Of a stretch of DNA of 64,000 bases, positions 34,142 to 42,726 are shown one piece after another. The position numbers and the translations under genes are program-made. Source of the DNA: Phytohabitans rumicis (GTDB taxonomy: Bacteria > Actinomycetota > Actinomycetes > Mycobacteriales > Micromonosporaceae); NCBI RefSeq assembly GCF_011764445.1, contig NZ_BLPG01000001.1, positions 3,410,001 through 3,474,000 of the forward strand, in the 5' to 3' direction. Under the pieces are notes generated by a model. The model was not told the origin of the DNA. It saw only the letters and a program-made list of their open reading frames with translations, and searched no databases. Positions within the stretch are counted from its first letter, which is position 1; the number at the start of each line of letters is the position of its first letter.

Positions 34142-35467
34142 TGCGCGGCGCGCGTGCCGTCACCGTCGAGGCGCGTGGGCCGGGGAGGAGCAGCGTCGCC
34201 GCCGCGGCCGCCACCAGGGTCAGCGCGGCGACCTCGAAGGCGCGACCGTAGCCGGCCACCCCCTGGCCCGCCGCGATCGTGGCCAGCGCCGCCAACCCGA
34301 TCGAGCCGCCGACCTGGCGGGACGAGTTCAGCAGGCCGGACACCAGGCCGGCGTCCGACCGTTCCACGCCGGTCGTGGCGGCCGCCGCCAGCGGGGTGAA
34401 CGTCAGCCCGATCCCGAACGTCATCACCACGCCCGGCAGCAGCACCCCGGTGACGAGTCCACTGTCGACCGTCAGCCGCGACTGCCAGGCGAAGCCCGCG
34501 GCGGCCACCAGCGCCCGAGCACCACCAGGGGGCGTACGCCGAAGCGCGTCATCAGCCGGGGCGCGAGCCGGGCCGCCACGATGATCGCGAACGTGTGCGG
34601 CAGGAACGCCAGACCGGTCGTCAGGGCGCCGTAGCCGCGCACGTTCTGCAGGTAGAGCGAGATGAAGTACCACATCGCGAAGCCCGCGGCGCCGGTCAGC
34701 AGGATGACAACGTTGGCGCCAGTCACCGCGCGGGATCGGAAGATCCGCAGCGGCATCAGCGGCTGGCGGGCGACCCGCGCCTGTACGGCGACGAAGACCG
34801 CGAGCAACGCCAGCCCGACGAGCAGTGGCACGAGGGCGGTCTGGGTCACACCGAGCGCGAGCGCCGACAGGCCGGCGGTCGCGGTCACGGCGCCGAGCAC
34901 GTCGAGGCGCCGCCCGGCGCCATCCCGGCCGGGGTCGAGCACGAGCAGCGCCGCGACGATGACCGCCGCGCCGATCGGCACGTTGATCAGCAACGTCCAC
35001 CGCCAGGAGAGCAGGTCGGTCAGCAGGCCGCCGAACACCGAGCCGGCCGCGCCGCCCGCCGCGCCGACCGCGCTCCACACCGCGATCGCGCGGGCCCGCT
35101 TCGGCCCTTCCGGGTACGTCGTTGTCAGGATCGCGAGAGTGGCGGGCATGAGGAGCGCGCCGCCGAGTCCCTGCGCGGCCCGGGCGGCGACGAGCACACC
35201 GGGCGCGGTCGCGAGGCCACCCACGAGGCTCGCACCGGCGAAGAGCGCCAAGCCCGCGATCAGGGTACGGCGGCGGCCGTAAAGGTCGGCGGCCCGCCCG
35301 CCGAGCAGCAGGAACCCGGCGAACGTCAGGGCGTACGCGTTGACCACCCACTCCAGGCCGGTCGCGCCGAACCCGAGGTCGTCGCGCATCGCCGGCAGGG
35401 CGACGTTGACGATCGACACATCGAGTACGACGAGGAACTGTGCCGCGCAGGTGACGAGCAGCTTCAT
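34047..35467 (-). CDS. DHA2-family MFS transporter, frameshifted as written
   Basis: Start ATG 35467. Adding one base at 34514-34516 joins two frames into 473 residues with about 13-14 membrane spans. MFS motif A is GGRAADLYGRRRTL. The first spans (LVVLDVSIVNVALP) carry the D1 motif of 14-span drug/proton antiporters. The last 33 residues or so are encoded by palindrome copy 4, which provides the stop at 34047; the natural end may be earlier. Divergent from a TetR regulator. Substrate unknown. Confidence 0.82.
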
Positions 35468-35550
35468 GGGACTCCAATCGGAGCGGAGCGTTCGGTTCCG
35501 CTTGGAGCCTAACGGAATGAGTCGCTCCGGAAGCCGGTAAGCTCCGTCAC

Positions 35551-36168
35551 ATGAGCCGCCGCGCGGAGGCCGACCGCAACGACGAGGCCGTGTTCCTCGC
35601 CGCCCGGGAGGTCTTTGCCGAGTTGGGCGCGGACGCGCCGATGTCGGCCATCGCCGCCAAGGCCGAGGTCGGCATGGGTACGCTCTACCGCCGCTACCCC
35701 AGCAAGGTCGACCTGATGCGGGCGGTCTGCACCACCTCGATGGAGCGCTCGATGGCCGAGGCCGAGGCGGCCCTCGCCGAGGAGCCGGACGGCTGGTCCG
35801 CGCTCACCCGGTACATGTGGCGCTGCCTGGAGCTGCGGGTCGGCTCGCTGGCCCGGCTGGCGGGCACGTTTCCGGCGACCGAGGAGATGTTCGCGCTCGC
35901 CGATCGGGGGCACAAGACGATCGACGAGATGATCGGGCGGGCCCAGGCCGAGGGCGCGCTGCGTGCCGACGTCACCAGCGCCGACATCGTGCTGACGATC
36001 AGCGAGATGAGCGCGCTACCGGGCGGCCCGTACCGGCACCGCTGGATGGCGCTCGTGCTCGACGGGCTGCGCGCGCCGGGCGGCGGCCCACTGCCCGGCC
36101 CCGCACCCGACTGGGGCAGCGTCCGGGACCGGTGGGTCTACCAGGACCGGCCGGTCAGCCGCTCGTAG
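35551..36168 (+). CDS. TetR family transcriptional regulator
   Basis: 205 residues. The helix-turn-helix MSAIAAKAEVGMGTLYRRYP is at about 31-50. The C-terminal domain resembles the SbtR-like TetR_C group (FALADRGHKTIDEMIGRAQ). The 83 bases to the divergent MFS gene contain repeated CGGAGCG/CGCTCCG and GGTTCCGCT elements that could be its operator. It most likely controls that pump. The last 31 bases overlap purC on the other strand. Confidence 0.86.
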   Translation: MSRRAEADRNDEAVFLAAREVFAELGADAPMSAIAAKAEVGMGTLYRRYPSKVDLMRAVCTTSMERSMAEAEAALAEEPDGWSALTRYMWRCLELRVGSLARLAGTFPATEEMFALADRGHKTIDEMIGRAQAEGALRADVTSADIVLTISEMSALPGGPYRHRWMALVLDGLRAPGGGPLPGPAPDWGSVRDRWVYQDRPVSRS

Positions 36169-36968
36169 ATCTCCACATACCGCGCCCGGGAGACCTCGAC
36201 CACGTCCGCGGGCAGCTCCGGCGCCGGAGCCTGCTTGTCCCAGCCGGTGCCGGCCGCCCAGTCCCGCAGGTACTGCTTGTCGAACGAGAACTGCGCCCGA
36301 CCCGGCTGCCACGAGTCGGCCGGCCAGAACCGGGACGAGTCCGGGGTCAGCACCTCGTCGCCCAGCACCAGCGAGCCGTCCGCCGCCCAGCCAAGCTCGA
36401 TCTTGGTGTCGGCGATGATGACGCCCCGTTCGGCCGCGATCTCGGCGCCCCGCCGGTACACCGCCAGCGTGATCCGCCGCAGCTCCACGGCCGTCTCCGC
36501 GCCCACCTCGGCGACCACGTCGTCGTACGTGATGAACTCGTCGTGCTCGCCGATCGGCGCCTTGGTCGTCGGGGTGAACACCGGCTCCGGCAGCCGGTCT
36601 GCCTCGACCAGCCCGGACGGCAGCGGTACGCCCGACACGGCGCCCGACTTCTCGTACTCCTTGAGGCCGAGACCGGTGAGGTAGCCGCGGGCGATGCACT
36701 CGACGGGCACCATCCGCAGCCGCCGGCAGCGGATCGCCCGCCCGGCGAACTCCGCGGGCACATCCGTCGCCGAGATGACGTGGTGCGGCACCAGGTCGGC
36801 GAGCTGCTCGAACCACCACAGAGACAGCCGGGTCAGCACCGCGCCCTTGTCCGGGATCGGTGTGGGGAGGACCACGTCGTACACCGAGACCCGGTCGGAG
36901 GCGACCAGGATCAGGTCGTCGCCGTCCGCGTACACGTCCCTGACCTTGCCCGAATGCAGTAGCTCCAC
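36138..36968 (-). CDS. purC: SAICAR synthetase
   Basis: 276 residues. ATP-grasp-like motifs are SGKVRDVYADGD (start), LVASDRVSVYDVVLPTPIPD, VPVECIARGYLTG and IIADTKIELGW. It joins aspartate to CAIR with ATP in purine synthesis. The start ATG is at 36968, and the glycosyltransferase gene diverges from it with 45 bases between. No other purine gene is adjacent, though prs 2 kb away makes its precursor. Confidence 0.95.
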   Translation of the reverse strand: MELLHSGKVRDVYADGDDLILVASDRVSVYDVVLPTPIPDKGAVLTRLSLWWFEQLADLVPHHVISATDVPAEFAGRAIRCRRLRMVPVECIARGYLTGLGLKEYEKSGAVSGVPLPSGLVEADRLPEPVFTPTTKAPIGEHDEFITYDDVVAEVGAETAVELRRITLAVYRRGAEIAAERGVIIADTKIELGWAADGSLVLGDEVLTPDSSRFWPADSWQPGRAQFSFDKQYLRDWAAGTGWDKQAPAPELPADVVEVSRARYVEIYERLTGRSW

Positions 36969-37013
36969 TCAGTGCTCCTCGATGCGCCGACGGTCGAGCG
37001 TTACCCTAACGCG

Positions 37014-37784
37014 GTGACAAACGCTGTCGAGTTGCCCGCCCCCTGGTGCGACGTTCCATTGACTGTTGTCGTTCCCACCTTCAACGAGGTGGACAACGTG
37101 CCCCGGCTCGTCGAGCGGCTCCTCGCGCTCCGGCTACCCGGGCTGCACGTGCTGATCGCCGACGACAACTCTCCGGACGGCACCGGCGAGGTGGCCGACA
37201 AGCTCGCCACGGAAAATCCGGGGCGCGTCACGGTCGTCCACCGCGCGGGCAAGGAGGGTCTCGGCCGGGCGTACGTCGACGGCATGAGCCGCGCGCTCGA
37301 CGCCGGCGCCGCGTACGTCGCGCAGATGGACGCTGACCTGTCGCACCCGCCGGAGGCGCTGCCCGGCCTGCTCGGCACGCTGCTGGCCACCCAGGCCGGC
37401 GTGGTCATCGGGTCACGCTACGTACCCGGCGGCGAGCTGGACGAGAACTGGCCGTTCTACCGCCGGGCCCTGTCCGGCTGGGCCAACTTCTACGTACACA
37501 CGCTGCTCAACGTGCGGATCCGCGACCTGACCGCGGGCTTCAAGGTGTGGCGGGCCGACGTGCTGCGCGACGTCGACCTGAGCCGGGTGCAGTCGAACGG
37601 GTACAGCTTCCAGGTGGAGATGCACTACCTGGCGACGCGGCAGGGCCACACGATCATCGAGGTGCCGATCCGCTTCGAGGAGCGCACCAGCGGGGCGTCC
37701 AAGATGACCACCCGTACCAAGGTGGAGAGCGCCGTGATGCCGTTCCGCCTGCGCTGGAAGCACCGCGCGGGCGGCGCGGCCTAG
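37014..37784 (+). CDS. family 2 glycosyltransferase, polyprenol monophosphomannose synthase-like
   Basis: 256 residues from GTG 37014. GT-A signature TVVVPTFNEVDNV, ADDNSPDGT, the metal motif in QMDADLSHPP and GSRYVPGG are those of dolichol/polyprenol-phosphate mannose synthases. VQSNGYSFQVEM and FEERTSGASKM are typical C-terminal blocks. No membrane spans follow, so it is the soluble catalytic type (Ppm1 domain). It would charge a polyprenyl phosphate with mannose from GDP-mannose for envelope mannosylation. Ends on a CTAG shared with the next gene. Confidence 0.88.
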   Translation: MTNAVELPAPWCDVPLTVVVPTFNEVDNVPRLVERLLALRLPGLHVLIADDNSPDGTGEVADKLATENPGRVTVVHRAGKEGLGRAYVDGMSRALDAGAAYVAQMDADLSHPPEALPGLLGTLLATQAGVVIGSRYVPGGELDENWPFYRRALSGWANFYVHTLLNVRIRDLTAGFKVWRADVLRDVDLSRVQSNGYSFQVEMHYLATRQGHTIIEVPIRFEERTSGASKMTTRTKVESAVMPFRLRWKHRAGGAA

Positions 37785-37960
37785 CGGCGGCCCCGGCGTC
37801 CGCGCGCCGCCATCATCAGCCCGAGTACGACGATCGCGACCACCACCAGGCAGCACAGCCCCGCGATGAGCGAGGCGCCGCCCATCCGCGGCCGGCGGCG
37901 GGCCACTTCCAGGATTGGCTCGTTGTTGGCGGCCCAGACAGCTGCTTTGTAGAGCACCAT
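37781..37960 (-). CDS. small single-span membrane protein
   Basis: 59 residues from ATG 37960, with one hydrophobic segment (about 30-52) flanked by an arginine-rich tail (ARGRRGRR). No domain is recognisable. A GGAGGAG lies about 10 bases upstream. The open frame extends further into the hairpin at 37977-38042 but that part is not likely coding. It converges on the glycosyltransferase with overlapping stops. Confidence 0.6.
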   Translation of the reverse strand: MVLYKAAVWAANNEPILEVARRRPRMGGASLIAGLCCLVVVAIVVLGLMMAARGRRGRR

Positions 37961-37976
37961 GCCCTCATGCTCCTCC

Positions 37977-38042
37977 TTAGGTGCAAGGAAGGGCCCCCTG
38001 CTATGCAAAAAGCGATAACAGGGGGCCCTTCCTTGCACCTAA
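37977..38042. repeat. perfect 24-bp-arm hairpin beyond the subtilase gene
   Basis: The left arm 37977-38000 (TTAGGTGCAAGGAAGGGCCC then CCTG) and right arm 38019-38042 are exact inverse complements around the loop CTATGCAAAAAGCGATAA. It starts 4 bases past the stop of the subtilase gene (38047) and can terminate it. Loop and GC-rich stem recall the hairpin at 15931-15980, so both may belong to one dispersed family. Confidence 0.82.
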
Positions 38043-38046
38043 ACCC

Positions 38047-41000
38047 CTAGCTGACCGTGCCGATCGCCACGCCGCCGCGGCCGACCACGGCGCCCTCGTC
38101 GGTCACGAAGAGCGCCTCGCCGAAGAGGCTGCGCCCGCCGGCCGGCACCGACAGCGCGGTCACCGTGCCGCTGACCGTCGTCGTGGCGCCGTTGGCCAGC
38201 GTCACCAGCGCGGACGGCACCGAGATCGAGCCGAGCGACGCCGCGTAGAACACGTCGCGGTAGTCGTACGCCGTCGAGCCCGCCGGCACGGCGAACCCGT
38301 CGATCTCGATGGTGTACGTCCCGGGCTGCGGGTTCGGGATCGACACCGACTCCTCGGAGTCGCCGTCGGCCTCGAACGCCACCAGCGTGGCACCGCGGAA
38401 CACGAAGAGGTCCAGGTCGGCACCCGGGTCACTCGGGTTGCCGATCACCGCGTCGAGCGACGTGGCGCCGGCCGGCACGACCACGTCGTACGTCTGCACC
38501 TCGCCGTCGGCGATGGTGGGACGCTGGACGGAGGCGCTACCGAGCGACCCGCCCTGGGCCGCCACGTTGATCGGGCCGAACTGGTTCGTGAGCGTCCAGG
38601 AGACCGGGTTGGCCTGGCCGGCCGTCACGGACGGCAGGTCGATCACCTCCGGCGCGACCGAGACGCCCTGCACCCGGGCGGTGAGCTGGAACGGGTTGTT
38701 GAGCGCCGGCGACGTACGCCGGGACTCGACCTCGATCTCCCAGACTCCCGGGATCGGCTTCTCGTACGAGCGCTCCTGCGGCTTGCACACCGCCGGGTCG
38801 GAGAAGTTCGTGTAGCAGAACGGGCTGCTGTTGTCCTCCTGCCGTACGCCGTGCGGGTTGAACGTGATGAACCGCGTCTGCGAGCCGGTCGCGATGCCGG
38901 AGAGGTTGACCTGCAGCGCCGCCGCGCCGGCCGGCACGGTGACGAAGAAGGTCTGGTGCGAGTTGCGGTCCACCTCGCCCGAGGCGCTGAACGCGAAGTT
39001 CGGCTGCTTCACGTCGTTGGCCGCGACCACGGTGTTGAGCACCTCGTAGTCCACGGTGGACGTGGCCGGGTCGTCGACCCGCAGCAGCGCGCCGTGCGCG
39101 CCGACGCTCGGCTTGGCCTGGATGGAGATGTTGACGGTCTTGTTCAGCGGCAGCACCACGAACCGCGGCGCGGAGAACGTGCCGTCGTTGCCCAGCCAGC
39201 TCAGCTGGTGCGTGACCGCCTTGGCCGGCCCGCTCGTCCGGGTCAGCTTCAGCGTGTACGACTTGGACTGCCCCGGCTTGTGCCCGCCATTGCTCGCGGC
39301 GCACCGGTTGTAGATGCCGGTGCCCACGCCGGGCGTCTCCAGGAAGCTGGACAGCTCGGTGCAGACCGGCGCCTGCGAGGTGTATGTCCGGGTCTGCACG
39401 CCGCCGCGCAGCAGCGACCAGGCGCCCGGCACGTTGACCATGCCGCTGCCCTGCCCGAACGCGGGCACGCCGTCGATCCACTTGGCCGAGCTGTACAGCG
39501 CCCGGCGCAGCGCGGCCGGGGTGACGCCCCGGTCGGTCGCCTTCGCGGCGGACAGCAGCAGGGCCACCGCACCCGCGGTCTGCGGGGACGACATCGACGT
39601 ACCGTTGGCCATCAGGTAGCCCGGCGGCAGGCTGTAGCCGGCCTCGGCGACCGGTGAGCCCGGCTGCCACATGGGGGCGGTGGAGATGGCCGCGCCCGGC
39701 GCGGTGATGTTGGGCTTGAAGCCGCCGTCCTCGCGCGGCCCGCGCGAGGAGAAGTTGAACAGCGCGTTCTTCTTGCGCACCACCGAGCCGTAGTTGGCCA
39801 GCCAGGTCTCCTTGCTGATGCTGGCCGCCACGCTGATCACGTCGGTGACCACGCCGGGGTCGCCGGCCGAGTTCACGCCCGGACCGTCGTTGCCGTCCGA
39901 GATGACCAGCTGTACGCCGTAGTCGCTGATCAGCCGGTTGTAGAGCTCGCCGCGGGCGTTGTTGCCGTCGTTGAACGCGGGCAGGCCGCCGATCGACATG
40001 TTCACGACGTCGACGCCGCGGTTGATGACCAGGTCGGCCATGCCGTCCATGAGCGCCGCCGCGGTGCAGCCGCCGCTCCAGTTGCAGGCCCGCCCGGAGA
40101 CGATCTTCGCGCCCGGGGCGGCACCGTCGAACACGGGGTTGCCCAGCATGTCGTTCGCGGCGGTGATGCCGGCGACGTGCGAGCCGTGCGAGCTCTCCAC
40201 GAGGCCGATGTTGACGAAGTCCGCGACGCCCGGCAGGCCGGCCGGGGTGGTGTCGACGTCCTCGCGGAACTCGACCACGAACGGCATCTGGTCGCGCACC
40301 GCGGTGGCCGGGTTGTCCGTACCGAAGTGGCCGACGTCGAACCTCTCCTTGTACGGCCGCATCACGGCGTCGTCGGTGAAGTTGAGGTTCTGGTTCGTGT
40401 CGACGCGGATGTCGTGGCTGACCGGGTCGTACAGGACACCGAAGAGGTCGGTGGTGTCGCCGTCCCGGTTGACGTCACCGGCGTTGTCGCCGCCGGCCGT
40501 CGTCGCCTCGTTGAACCGGTTGATCTTGTAGCTGCCGGCGGGCGCGGTCCAGGTGCCTCCCGCGAACGTGAACGTCGGGCCGGTCACGGTGGTGAGCATG
40601 GCCCGCCAGGTGCCGTCCACGTCGAAGATCGGGTCGGTCGCGGTGAACCAGTCCACGATCTTCCGCTCGCCGGTCGTCGTCGTGGCCAGGGCCGGGTTGT
40701 CCAGGTCCACGCCGGAGTCGAGGATGCCGATCGTCACGCCGCGGCCGTCCCACGTGGGGTGCTGCTGCTTGAACGCGACGGCGCCGGTCTCGTGCGTCGG
40801 CATGAACGGGTTGGCGGCCGGGGTGCTGGGGCCCGGCCCGGCGACGGCCTGCGTCCCGGTGGCGCTGGCTCCCGGCTTCGCGTCCTGCACCGGGTCGGGC
40901 AGCGCGATCGACTCGTTGAGGTCGATCGCGGCGACGCCGGGCAGCTTGGCGGCCTTGAGGACGGACTTGGTGGGGACCTGCGCGCGTACGTAGCCGACGC

Positions 41001-41304
41001 CGTCGTACCGCTTGGCGACCGTGGCGCCGAGCTTGGTCAGCTCGCTGGCGACGTCGTTCGTCTCACCCTTGTCGGTGGCGACGATCAGCATGACGTGCTG
41101 CTGACCCTTCGCCTCCGCCTCGGCGAGCAGGTCGACGTCGTGGGCGCCCAGCGTGTCCACGGGTGCGCTCTTGAGGACATCGGGTTCGTCGGTCGGGTCG
41201 GCGATGGCGGGGGCTCCGCCGCCCACCAGCGTCATGCCTGCCGCCACGCCTGACGCGAGCAGCAGAGCAGCGCTTCGCCGCCCCCAACTGGGGAGTTTTC
41301 TCAC
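38047..41304 (-). CDS. large secreted subtilisin-like serine protease (S8)
   Basis: 1085 residues from GTG 41304, with GGAGGAA eight bases upstream; a longer frame to 41373 is less likely. A signal peptide (to about residue 35, AIA-DP) precedes an inhibitor-like propeptide (to about 165). The triad is Asp196 (GILDSGVD), His373 (SSHGSHVAGI) and Ser570 (NGTSMSSP), with Asn472 for the oxyanion. The 177-residue gap between Asp and His holds a large insert. The C-terminal 500 residues are beta-rich (PPC-like repeats such as GTYTIEIDGF) without LPxTG or membrane span. Extracellular protein degradation. Confidence 0.93.
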   Translation of the reverse strand: MRKLPSWGRRSAALLLASGVAAGMTLVGGGAPAIADPTDEPDVLKSAPVDTLGAHDVDLLAEAEAKGQQHVMLIVATDKGETNDVASELTKLGATVAKRYDGVGYVRAQVPTKSVLKAAKLPGVAAIDLNESIALPDPVQDAKPGASATGTQAVAGPGPSTPAANPFMPTHETGAVAFKQQHPTWDGRGVTIGILDSGVDLDNPALATTTTGERKIVDWFTATDPIFDVDGTWRAMLTTVTGPTFTFAGGTWTAPAGSYKINRFNEATTAGGDNAGDVNRDGDTTDLFGVLYDPVSHDIRVDTNQNLNFTDDAVMRPYKERFDVGHFGTDNPATAVRDQMPFVVEFREDVDTTPAGLPGVADFVNIGLVESSHGSHVAGITAANDMLGNPVFDGAAPGAKIVSGRACNWSGGCTAAALMDGMADLVINRGVDVVNMSIGGLPAFNDGNNARGELYNRLISDYGVQLVISDGNDGPGVNSAGDPGVVTDVISVAASISKETWLANYGSVVRKKNALFNFSSRGPREDGGFKPNITAPGAAISTAPMWQPGSPVAEAGYSLPPGYLMANGTSMSSPQTAGAVALLLSAAKATDRGVTPAALRRALYSSAKWIDGVPAFGQGSGMVNVPGAWSLLRGGVQTRTYTSQAPVCTELSSFLETPGVGTGIYNRCAASNGGHKPGQSKSYTLKLTRTSGPAKAVTHQLSWLGNDGTFSAPRFVVLPLNKTVNISIQAKPSVGAHGALLRVDDPATSTVDYEVLNTVVAANDVKQPNFAFSASGEVDRNSHQTFFVTVPAGAAALQVNLSGIATGSQTRFITFNPHGVRQEDNSSPFCYTNFSDPAVCKPQERSYEKPIPGVWEIEVESRRTSPALNNPFQLTARVQGVSVAPEVIDLPSVTAGQANPVSWTLTNQFGPINVAAQGGSLGSASVQRPTIADGEVQTYDVVVPAGATSLDAVIGNPSDPGADLDLFVFRGATLVAFEADGDSEESVSIPNPQPGTYTIEIDGFAVPAGSTAYDYRDVFYAASLGSISVPSALVTLANGATTTVSGTVTALSVPAGGRSLFGEALFVTDEGAVVGRGGVAIGTVS

Positions 41305-41441
41305 GTACGGTTCCTCCGGAGACAAGGGCCCTGTTGTGCAGGGCACGACTCGCGATCCTTCGCTCCGCGACAATGAGTGTCACTCCCCACACGGCCTTTG
41401 TGACCTGGCCGTGACCTTCATGGGTGCAAATTGGACGCTCG

Positions 41442-42056
41442 TCAGCCGTATAGCTTCTTGGCGTACTCCGGGCCGTAGTAGCGCTCCAATTCCTCCAGCG
41501 GGTCGTCCTTGCGTTCCAGGTCCTTGGCGATCCGGGCGCGGGACGGCAGCGCATCCGGGTCCCACGTCTCCGGCAGCCACAGCGCGGACCGCAGGAACGC
41601 CTTGGAGCAGTGGTAGAAGACCTGCTCGATCTCCACGACCAGGGCGAGGCGGGGCCGGTGTCCCTTGACGACCATCTGGTCGAAGAACGGCGCCTCGCGC
41701 ACCAGCCGGGCCCGGCCGTTGACGCGCAGCGTGTCGCCCCGGCCGGGGATCAGGAAGAGGAGGCCCACATGCGGGTTGGCCAGCACGTTGCGGAAGCCGT
41801 CGACGCGCCGGTTGCCGGGGCGGTCCGGGATCGCGATGGTGGTGTCGTCGAGCACCAGCGCGAAGCCGGGCGGGTCGCCCTTCGGCGAGACGTCGCAGGC
41901 CCCGTCCGCGCCCGCGGTCGCGATCAGGCAGAACGGCGACTTGGCCAGCCACTGCCGGTCGTTCTCGTGCAGGGCCTTGCGTGCCTTGTTGGCGACGGCG
42001 GGCGTGGGCTCCCCCACGATCTCTTCGAGCTCGGCCAGGGAGGCAACCTCGATCAC
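41442..42056 (-). CDS. FMN-dependent PPOX-type flavoprotein, MSMEG_1061 family
   Basis: 204 residues from GTG 42056 (GTGA overlap with the preceding gene). A split-barrel flavin fold shows CLIATAGADGACDVSPKGD, NRRVDGFRNVLANPHVGLLF and RVNGRARLV. The C-terminal Cys-Ser in FYHCSKAFLRS and terminal YYGPEYAKKLYG are typical of the MSMEG_1061 group. Substrate unknown; F420 or FMN oxidoreductase chemistry is possible. It is third in the csoR operon. Confidence 0.85.
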   Translation of the reverse strand: MIEVASLAELEEIVGEPTPAVANKARKALHENDRQWLAKSPFCLIATAGADGACDVSPKGDPPGFALVLDDTTIAIPDRPGNRRVDGFRNVLANPHVGLLFLIPGRGDTLRVNGRARLVREAPFFDQMVVKGHRPRLALVVEIEQVFYHCSKAFLRSALWLPETWDPDALPSRARIAKDLERKDDPLEELERYYGPEYAKKLYG

Positions 42057-42379
42057 TGCACACGCTCCAAGTCGAACCGTCCGCGGTCGCCCGCGGGGAC
42101 CAGGTCGAGGTACTCGGGGTGGCGCTCGATATAGCTGCGCACGAAGGGGCAGAACGGCAGCACCGCGGCCCCTTCCGCACGAGCGGCGTCGAGGGCCCCT
42201 CGGACCAGCACCGAGCCTAGCCCGCGCCCCTCGAAGCGGCTGTCAATTTCGGTGTGCGTGAACGAGATCGTCGCCCCCCTCCGCTTGTAGAGGGCGACGC
42301 CGGCCACCTCGCCGTCCACGTGCACCTCGAAGCGGCCCGCCGCCGAGTTGTCCACCACCATGGGCTCCGCGCCCGTCAT
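42053..42379 (-). CDS. short GNAT-like acetyltransferase (YjdJ/NATD1 type)
   Basis: 108 residues. The minimal GNAT domain has ISFTHTEIDSRFEGRGLGSVL with the acetyl-CoA loop, and PFCPFVRSYIERHPEY at the end, the hallmark of the short COG2388 acetyltransferases. Both ends overlap neighbours by four bases (ATGA with csoR, GTGA with the flavoprotein). Function unknown; its place in a copper-controlled operon suggests a stress role. Confidence 0.85.
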   Translation of the reverse strand: MTGAEPMVVDNSAAGRFEVHVDGEVAGVALYKRRGATISFTHTEIDSRFEGRGLGSVLVRGALDAARAEGAAVLPFCPFVRSYIERHPEYLDLVPAGDRGRFDLERVQ

Positions 42380-42678
42380 GAGCGCACGAGCCGCGCGATC
42401 GCCTCGGACGCCTCGCGGACCTTCTCGTCCGCCTCGGTGCCCCCGGACGCCGCGGCCTGCACCACGCAGTGACTCAGGTGCTCATCGAGCAGGCCCAGCG
42501 CGACCGACTGGAGAGCCTTGGTCATCGCCGACACCTGGGTCAGGATGTCGATGCAGTACTTCTCTTCCTCGACCATCCGCTGCAGTCCGCGCGCCTGCCC
42601 CTCGATGCGCCGCAGCCGCTTGAGGTAGTCGTCCTTGTTGTGGATGTAGCCGTGCTGGCCGTGAGCGCTGTGGTCCAT
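42376..42678 (-). CDS. csoR: copper-sensing repressor CsoR
   Basis: 100 residues of all-helical DUF156 fold: RLRRIEGQARGLQRM (21-35). The Cu(I) ligands Cys42, His67 and Cys71 keep the exact spacing of M. tuberculosis CsoR (36, 61, 65). The N-terminus is His-rich (MDHSAHGQHGYIH). Cu(I) binding releases DNA. It is divergent from the CPH-type ATPase, with a matching operator between them, so it represses both its own operon and the pump. Confidence 0.95.
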   Translation of the reverse strand: MDHSAHGQHGYIHNKDDYLKRLRRIEGQARGLQRMVEEEKYCIDILTQVSAMTKALQSVALGLLDEHLSHCVVQAAASGGTEADEKVREASEAIARLVRS

Positions 42679-42701
42679 GCCGCCAGCATACCCTTGCGCT
42701 C

Positions 42702-42717
42702 ATACCCTAGGGGGTAT
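42702..42717. promoter_or_regulatory. CsoR operator between csoR and the copper ATPase
   Basis: ATACCCTAGGGGGTAT is a near-perfect palindrome of the CsoR type (TACCC...GGGTA). It lies 24 bases from the csoR start and 10 from the ATPase start. An additional half site ATACCC is at 42688-42693. A similar box precedes the second ATPase gene at 47526. Confidence 0.8.
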
Positions 42718-42726
42718 AGTAGCCGA

